From: Omphiscola glabra
Taxonomy: Eukaryota > Mollusca > Gastropoda > Lymnaeidae
Direction of reading: 5' to 3'
Assembly (NCBI GenBank): GCA_964017045.1
Contig: OZ024799.1
Coordinates: 33,981,736-34,045,735, forward strand
DNA: 64,000 nt
The notes below the pieces were generated by a model that was not told the origin of the DNA, ran no database searches, and saw only the letters and a program-made list of their open reading frames with translations. Each line of letters opens with the position of its first letter. Within the stretch, counting starts at the first letter, position 1. Shown piece after piece: positions 58,008 to 64,000 of this stretch. The position numbers and the translations under genes were made by a program.

Positions 58008-59080
58008 ACTGTTATGCAGACAATCATGTAAAGTCATATCACATACTGCTATCTCGAAGCGTCAAGTGATGACGCTGAGTTAAATTAGGATCAACCCCGA
58101 ACGGACAAGGAAGAGTTTTGTTAGTTCATGCTTAGTGTCCCTATGCTGACTGTGACCAGAGTCTCACACGCCTGAATCCGCCCAGTTAACCTACCAATGA
58201 ACAATTAGAGTGCATAGTCGTAGTCGTAGTCGCAGCCATAGTCGTATTCATAGTCATAGTCGTAGTTGTGAATTTACGCTGAGACCAAACGAGATCATTG
58301 CCTTTGGATGACGAATCTCAATAGGCGGCATAAAATAAAACCATTAAAATTATAATTTTAGTACTAAAGAGATTATTTAATGTGGATTTATAATAAACTG
58401 GGCTTGCAAGTAGATGCATAAAATCTTGAAGCCTGCATTTAAAGTTAATCTTTTATAAAAAGTTTATCTTAATTAAATGGCTGCTTCTCCTGAGTCTAAG
58501 TATTTCTAATTTTAAAAACAACTCTTCATACATTTTAACATAATTTTTGTGTGCGCCTATGAAGCCTGACGCATACGCGTTTGTTGTTTCTGTGTCGGTC
58601 TATATTATTACGCACTGCGCTGAGTTTGTAGTTTCATGTCGCCCCATGTCACCTAAAGACAACATCTCTCAAATGCCACCCTTTTATTGACTGTCGCCTT
58701 TACTTTTCATATTTGACGAAAAGTTTAATCCTACCTCGCCTCTTCTTCCGCTCACTGCAACTATAGAACTGGGTCAGAATACAAGGCTACAAGATGTTGC
58801 CCGCCCCCCCTCCCCCCGACATTTTCTGTATCACATACTAATGTTTAGTAATTTTCAAGCAATTAATGGTAAACAAAAATATGCACTTTGTCTTTTAATT
58901 ACTTTTTTCCGATGCATTTGGCCGACCACCCTAACATGAAGTAAAAAGTGCCACCAGGGGGGGGGGGGGAACCGCCCCATCCCGCTCCCCCATTCCCCTT
59001 CCTACGCCGCTGGCCAGGAAATGTAAAATATACTTAATAACAGAAATGAATTAAAGCTTAGGGGCCGAATTAAATGTCTC
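58008..59080. other. No gene recognised
   Basis: Holds a short (CGTAGT)n-like repeat (58212-58268), a G12 run near 58957 and a fragment reading CCTACGCCGCTGG (59001-59013) that may be the end of another hAT MITE. Confidence 0.5.
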
Positions 59081-59084
59081 GGCG

Positions 59085-59622
59085 GGCCGTTGTTGCCCAC
59101 CCAAGCTGCGGGCCGTTGTTGCCCACCCCAGCTGCGAGCCGTTCTTTCCCACCCCAGCTGCGGGCCGTTGTTTCCCACCCCAGCTGCGAGCCGTTGTTGC
59201 CCACCCTAGATTCGGGCCGTTGTTGCCCACCCCAGCTGCGGGCCGTTGTTGCCCACCCCAGCTGCGGGCCGTTGTTGCCCATCCCAGCTGCGGGCCGTTG
59301 TTGCCCATCCCAGCTGCGGGCCGTTGTTTACCACCCCATCTGCGGGCCGTTGTTTCCCACCCCAGCTGTGGGCCGTTGTTGCCCACCCCAGCTGCGGGAC
59401 GTTGTTTCCCACCCCAGCTGCGGGCCGTTGTTGCCCACACCAGCTGCGGGCCATTGTTGCCCACTCCAGCTGCAAGCCGTTGTTGCCCACCCCAGCTGCG
59501 GGCCGTTGTTTCCCACCGCACCTGTGGGCCGTTGTTGCCCATCCCAGCTGCGGGCCGTTGTTGCCAACCCCACCTGTGGGCCGTTGTTGCCCACCCCGGC
59601 TGCGGGCCCATTATTGCTCCAC
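59085..59622. repeat. 26-bp minisatellite, about 21 copies
   Basis: Unit CGGGCCGTTGTTGCCCACCC plus CAGCTG. GC-rich, with an E-box CAGCTG in most units. Several overlapping frames of 70-192 codons on both strands are artefacts. Confidence 0.95.
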
Positions 59623-59907
59623 CCCAGCTTTAGGGTAAAGTTCACAGTTTGACAACACCAAGGAGGCGACCCTTGGTGTATAATGGTCAGCATGACAAAA
59701 TAACTTAATCTGTGATAAGTTTCGTTTTTTGGGGAATACTTGTTTTTCCAATGATTTACGAACTCTACTCATTAAAATTGTAATATTTTCTAATCCAGTC
59801 TTGGATTTTATTATATTACACATGAAAACTTTGGACATTCCCATTTTAGGATTTAATTGAAATCATGTATAATGTGCCCGACCTAAAGAAATATTCGAAC
59901 ACTAAAA

Positions 59908-59985
59908 CTAGGGCTTAAACTGGTGCAGTTTTTTTTTACACCGTGTATTTTGAGATAATCCCCGGTGGGTACATGTGTTAAAAAA
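59908..59985 (+). repeat. Dispersed repeat D3, copy 2
   Basis: CTAGGGCTTAAACTGGTGC, T-run, ACACCGTGTATTTTGAGAT and GGTGGGTACATGTGTT; partner of 29340-29432. Confidence 0.65.
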
Positions 59986-59994
59986 AAAAAAAAG

Positions 59995-60830
59995 AGTCCT
60001 ACACCATACCTGCCACCATTTAAACAATAGTCCTACAGACAGTCCTACACCATACCTGCCACCATTTAAACAATAGTCCTACAGACAGTCCTACACCATA
60101 CCTGCCACCATTTAAACAATAGTCCTACAGACAGTCCTACACCATACCTGCAACCATTTAAACAATAGTCCTACAGACAGTCCTACACCATACCTGCAAC
60201 CATTTAAACAATAGTGCTACAGACAGTCCTACACCATACCTGCAACCATTTAAACAATAGTCCTACAGACAGTCCTACACCATACCTGCAACCATTTAAA
60301 CAATAGTCCTACAGACAGTCCTACACCATACCTGCCAACATTTAAACAATAGTCCTACAGACAGTACTACACCATACCTGCAACCATTAAACAATAGTCC
60401 TACAGACAGTCCTACACCATACCTGCAACCATTTAAATAATAGTGCTACAGACAGTCCTACACCATACCTGCAACTATTTAAACAATAGTCCTACAGACA
60501 GTCCTACACCATACCTGCAACCATTTAAACAATAGTCCTACAGACAGTCCTACACCATACCTGCCAATTTTTAAACAATAGTCCTACAGACAGTCCTACA
60601 CCATACCTGCCAACATTTAAACAATAGTCCTACAGACAGTCCTACACCATACCTGCAACCATTTAAACAATAGTCCTACAGACAGTCCTACACCATACCT
60701 GCCAACATTTAAACAATAGTCCTACAGACAGTCCTACACCATACCTGCAACCATTTAAACAATAGTCCTACAGACAGTCCTACACCATACCTGCCACCAT
60801 TTAAACGATAGTCCTACAGACAGTCCTAAA
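59995..60830. repeat. 46-bp minisatellite, 18 copies
   Basis: Unit TCCTACAGACAGTCCTACAC, CATACCTGCAACCATTTAAA, CAATAG. Two to three diverged copies of the same unit are found again at 62862-62985. Confidence 0.95.
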
Positions 60831-60869
60831 GAATACATATGGCTCTTTATGGATTGATGTGACAGCCAT

Positions 60870-60941
60870 CTCCGAAACAATTGAACCTTATTTAACTGAG
60901 TTCAACCGTCACGCTTGACGTCACGCATGACACTTGCTGCT
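60870..60941 (-). repeat. Dispersed repeat D2, copy 3
   Basis: ACTGAGTTCAACCGTCACGC, TTGACGTCACGCATGACAC; reverse complement of 28762-28832. It directly follows the 46-bp array. Confidence 0.7.
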
Positions 60942-60949
60942 GGACAGCT

Positions 60950-61550
60950 GTTTTTTTTTTTTCAATCATTACTTTAATTAAAAGTTTTGTTGAATAGGTA
61001 AGGGCGGTTGTGAAATGGAAGCAGCCACACCAGAAGCAACATATATACAAGAGATAGGTACACACTATTTTTTTAATGTATTTTAATAATTTAAGATAAG
61101 TGAAGACCTAAGTGCTAAAAGTACTTAAGTCACAAAATACACAATTTGAGATAATCAAGTTTAAAATATTTTTTTCGTCTATAAATTGTGATCATTTTAA
61201 TAATTTTTATGTTTTATTAAGGTACTTATGCACATTTTAATGTGTTCAAATTTTTGCAGTTCACTTGGTTCAACAGTATAAGAAAAATTGATAGTTTATA
61301 TCGATTTTGACAAAAATGTGACTTTTAGCACTAAGGTCTTCAAATATTTGTTAATCACACTGTCCCCATAACCGTACCTGGAAGAGACTGGGTTACATTT
61401 AAATTATGACATAACAATTAAGGACTATGCGATTACATCATTTGGTTTTTCAACGGATGAAATGCGGTGGTTGTAAATCTGAACTATAGAATTTGCTGTG
61501 TGATAAAAACCTAAAATTTAAATTTTACTGTCTACAAAACATCAGGAGAT
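60950..61550. other. No gene recognised
   Basis: AT-rich unique sequence. AAGTACTTAAGTCACAAAA near 61118 resembles the inverted pair at 32.8-33.0 kb, which may be another dispersed family. Confidence 0.4.
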
Positions 61551-61703
61551 GAGATCATCACTTACCTGCTACAGATGAGATTATTACTTGCCTTCTACAG
61601 ATGGGATTATCACTTACCTCCTACAGATGAGATTATTACTTACCTTCTACAGATGAGATTATCACTTGCCTTCTACAGATGAGATTATCACTTACCTTCT
61701 ACA
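61550..61703. repeat. 26-bp minisatellite, 6 copies
   Basis: CTACAGATGAGATTATCACT plus TACCTT. Confidence 0.92.
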
Positions 61704-61792
61704 GGAATATAATTTTAAACTGGGAGGACTGCGTTTAGGTTGAACCACTATCACTAAGAAATAAATTCCACATGGAATTTAAATACAATTTC

Positions 61793-61882
61793 CTGTCAAT
61801 CCACTTGCAGTAGAGTTAATGCTGTCAATCCACTTGCAGTAGAGTTAATGCTGTCAATCCACTTGCAGTAGAGTTAATGCTG
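61793..61882. repeat. 29-bp minisatellite, 3 copies
   Basis: CTGTCAATCCACTTGCAGTA plus GAGTTAATG. Confidence 0.92.
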
Positions 61883-62620
61883 TCTGCCTCATGCTTATTC
61901 TCTGGATTTATTTTATTCTCTTTCCCTCTTGCTGTCGTCTGCCTCCAGTCGAAAAGACCGGTGGTTTGTTTCGTCTTTAACCCGTGTTTCCCCCCCCCCC
62001 ACCCTAGTGCTACATTTCTGACTAGAATAACATTTAAAAAAAATAAAAGTGTGTAACTGCATTAAATAAAAACTTGAGCCTTACCTTCACCTTTACAGTT
62101 CTTGGACACAGTGAAATTCACACGCAGAAAATAACAATCACAAAACAATTACAAAACACTCACAAAACAATCACAAAACAATCACTAATATTTATACCAT
62201 AAATATTATTTTTTTTTTACAAATCATATACACAGAAAAATTATAAATACTTTGGCAAGGCCTCGGTCTAAATTAGACCGGGACCAGAAAATTGTTGACA
62301 CTTGGCATAGTCATGTTTGACCATAACTTGGCCTGTTAGGACAACACAGGACCATGATAAAACCCTTCGCTTAGCTTCATACGCCTGCACTGTCTCTCAC
62401 ACACAGACACACAATTAGACACAACAACCTTCTGGGACAGGTAGGCTTTGATAGGGGAGACGTTAGGCGAGAAGGACAATTAAAGAAAGGCAATATAACA
62501 TATGGAGAGATAATACAGATATGGAGAAATTGAGAGAGACGGAGAGGGAAGGAGAGAGAGGCAGTACCGGTCATAAAAATATAAATTATGATAACTAACA
62601 AATAAAAGAGTCCATTACTA
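61883..62620. other. No gene recognised
   Basis: Unique sequence with a short ATCACAAAACA repeat (62128-62186) and a C11 run near 61991. Confidence 0.5.
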
Positions 62621-62621
62621 T

Positions 62622-62757
62622 CTATATGTCCTTCACTAGCTACCTGTCCTTCACTAGCTACCTGTCCTTCACTAGCTACCTGTCCTTCACTAGCTACCTA
62701 TCCTTCACTAGCTACCTGTCCTTCACTAGCTACCTGTCCTTCACTAGCTACCTATCC
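62622..62757. repeat. 18-bp minisatellite, about 8 copies
   Basis: Unit TACCTGTCCTTCACTAGC. Confidence 0.94.
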
Positions 62758-62861
62758 CGGGCACGCAGCCCACCCATGTAGACTAACTATAACTAGCTCA
62801 CAGCCCCCACTAGCAATAACTGGCACACAGCTCCCACCCCCTCATTCGCTACCTATCACTA

Positions 62862-63074
62862 GCACACAGTCCTACACCCTACCTGCTGACATAAAAACTG
62901 TAGGTCTACAATAAGTCCTACACCTTACCTGCCAGCCTTTAAACAAATGTCACACGGACAGTCCTACACCCTACCCGTCAATCTTTATTGATGAATATAA
63001 AAGTCGCCTCCCTTAAAGAAAAAATTCAACCTTTTTACCTGAGTTCAACTGTCACACACGACGTCTTGCATGAC
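62862..63074 (-). repeat. Diverged 46-bp units plus dispersed repeat D2, copy 4
   Basis: CAGTCCTACACCCTACC units (62862-62985) are followed by GTCGCCTCCC ... GAGTTCAACTGTCAC ... GACGTCTTGCATGAC (63004-63074). This is the same order as 60.0-60.94 kb, so the two regions are paralogous. Confidence 0.75.
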
Positions 63075-63127
63075 TCAGATGAAAAATATATGGAAGAAAT
63101 ATTTAATCAAAAGTCCGAGAGACCAAG

Positions 63128-63352
63128 GCTGTTTAGCTTCACAAAGCTGTTTGGCTTCACAAAGCTGTTTGGCTTCACAAAGCTGTTTGGCTTCACAAAG
63201 CTGTTTGGCTTCACAAAGCTGTTTGACCTCACAAAGCTGTTTGGCTTCACAAAGCTGTTTGGTTTCACAAAGCTGTTTGGCTTTACAAAGCTGTTTGGCT
63301 TCACAAAGCTGTTTGGTTTCACAAAGCTGTTTGGCTTCACAAAGCTGTTTTA
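63128..63352. repeat. 18-bp minisatellite, about 12 copies
   Basis: Unit GGCTTCACAAAGCTGTTT. Eighteen is a multiple of three, so repetitive frames (FTKLFG and others) remain open on both strands. Confidence 0.95.
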
Positions 63353-64000
63353 TATGGCTCAAAAGTTAACAAAGCAACTCAAGGTTTCTGCAGTATTCTT
63401 TCAAACGCGACCGTACATCATGGCTTATACATTTTTATGAAGACAAGAGCCGGAAATTGTTGCATATAAGAGAGTGGTGGAATATTGTAAGCATAACACA
63501 AATGGACAGCCAAGGACAGCTATGGTCTCGTGGAAAATTCGAGATTATCATTCCTTGACTGAATTCCAGGCGAGGAAGAAATCAAAAATTGACTTGCGGT
63601 TAACTTGAATTTCAGCAGCGTATCATTCCTTTACGATAAATTTCTCCTACGCTCGAAGGGCAAGTCTTTTATGAAGGTGCTAGCGATAACCCGCCAAACA
63701 ATGAGCCAAGTTACTACTTGACAAAACATGCATTCAAGGAATGTGCTGCTGAAAATACCAATTAATGTTAACCCATTGTAGTGTATTTGCTCGAAATTAA
63801 TTTTTTGAAAGTATTTTTCAACTTTTTGTTGCATCAAAGTTAGGCGCGAAAATATCTATAAAAAAACAACTACCAACAATCAGCTTTGATCCTTTGTAAC
63901 ATAAACAGTATAGGCTTTTTCTTATTTTGTTGAAAGTTGAGTTTCTCTTTGAACCTTTTAAATTTATCAAAGCTTGCATTTTCTATTGAGTTCATTCAGA
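63353..64000. other. No gene recognised
   Basis: Unique AT-rich sequence to the window end. The 68-codon minus frame at 63631-63837 has no recognisable domain. Confidence 0.5.

Noticed and set aside
59051..59693. Six overlapping frames in the 26-bp array
   Set aside because: Open in several phases on both strands because of composition and period.

Overview
The window is eukaryotic nuclear DNA from an invertebrate animal, most likely a mollusc and probably a gastropod. The signs are one spliced gene with canonical introns, a class II tRNA-Leu, several metazoan transposon families (RTE-like and CR1-like LINEs, a Penelope-like element, hAT, Tigger/pogo, piggyBac and possible Mutator-type elements), no dense coding, and a very high load of minisatellites. 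Species cannot be settled from sequence alone; the gastropod suggestion rests partly on SPIN-like hAT elements, which I recall being reported from a pond snail.

Host genes are few. A tRNA-Leu(UAG) lies at 5304-5385, and a copy with a precise 13-nt deletion that removes the anticodon lies at 24104-24172. The only protein-coding host gene I can reconstruct is on the minus strand at 56127-49422. Four exons join in frame into a 281-residue cyclase / kynurenine-formamidase-like (PF04199-type) protein with the metal-binding HGGTHIDAPRH motif, a signal peptide and a hydrophobic C-terminal tail that could be a GPI-anchor signal. Its introns hold hAT-type MITEs, a SPIN-like element and several minisatellites, including about 16 copies of a unit carrying an NF-Y-type CCAAT box.

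Mobile elements: a nearly full-length but broken RTE-like LINE (about 24.55-28.6 kb, endonuclease plus reverse transcriptase, four frameshifts and one nonsense codon); 3' ends of at least two other LINE families; the GIY-YIG end of a Penelope-like element (10748-11158, minus); an internally deleted Tigger element inserted into a SPIN-like copy (39.6-40.5 kb); a piggyBac MITE with TTAA ends (43234-43749); two long foldback elements with 9-bp target duplications; and several hAT MITEs with intact 8-bp duplications.

The rest is mostly tandem repeats. More than 40 arrays with units from 3 to 108 bp make up roughly a quarter or more of the window by my rough sum. The most striking are 442 uninterrupted AGT triplets (8438-9763), a 34-copy 60-bp array open in three reading frames (3149-5204), an 81-bp higher-order array (12.7-13.2 kb), a 46-bp array with about 31 copies (36.8-38.2 kb) and a 49-bp array in which each unit is a hairpin (44.8-45.1 kb). 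Nearly all long open frames in the window are by-products of these arrays and are not genes. No bacterial operon, CRISPR array or rRNA gene is present.
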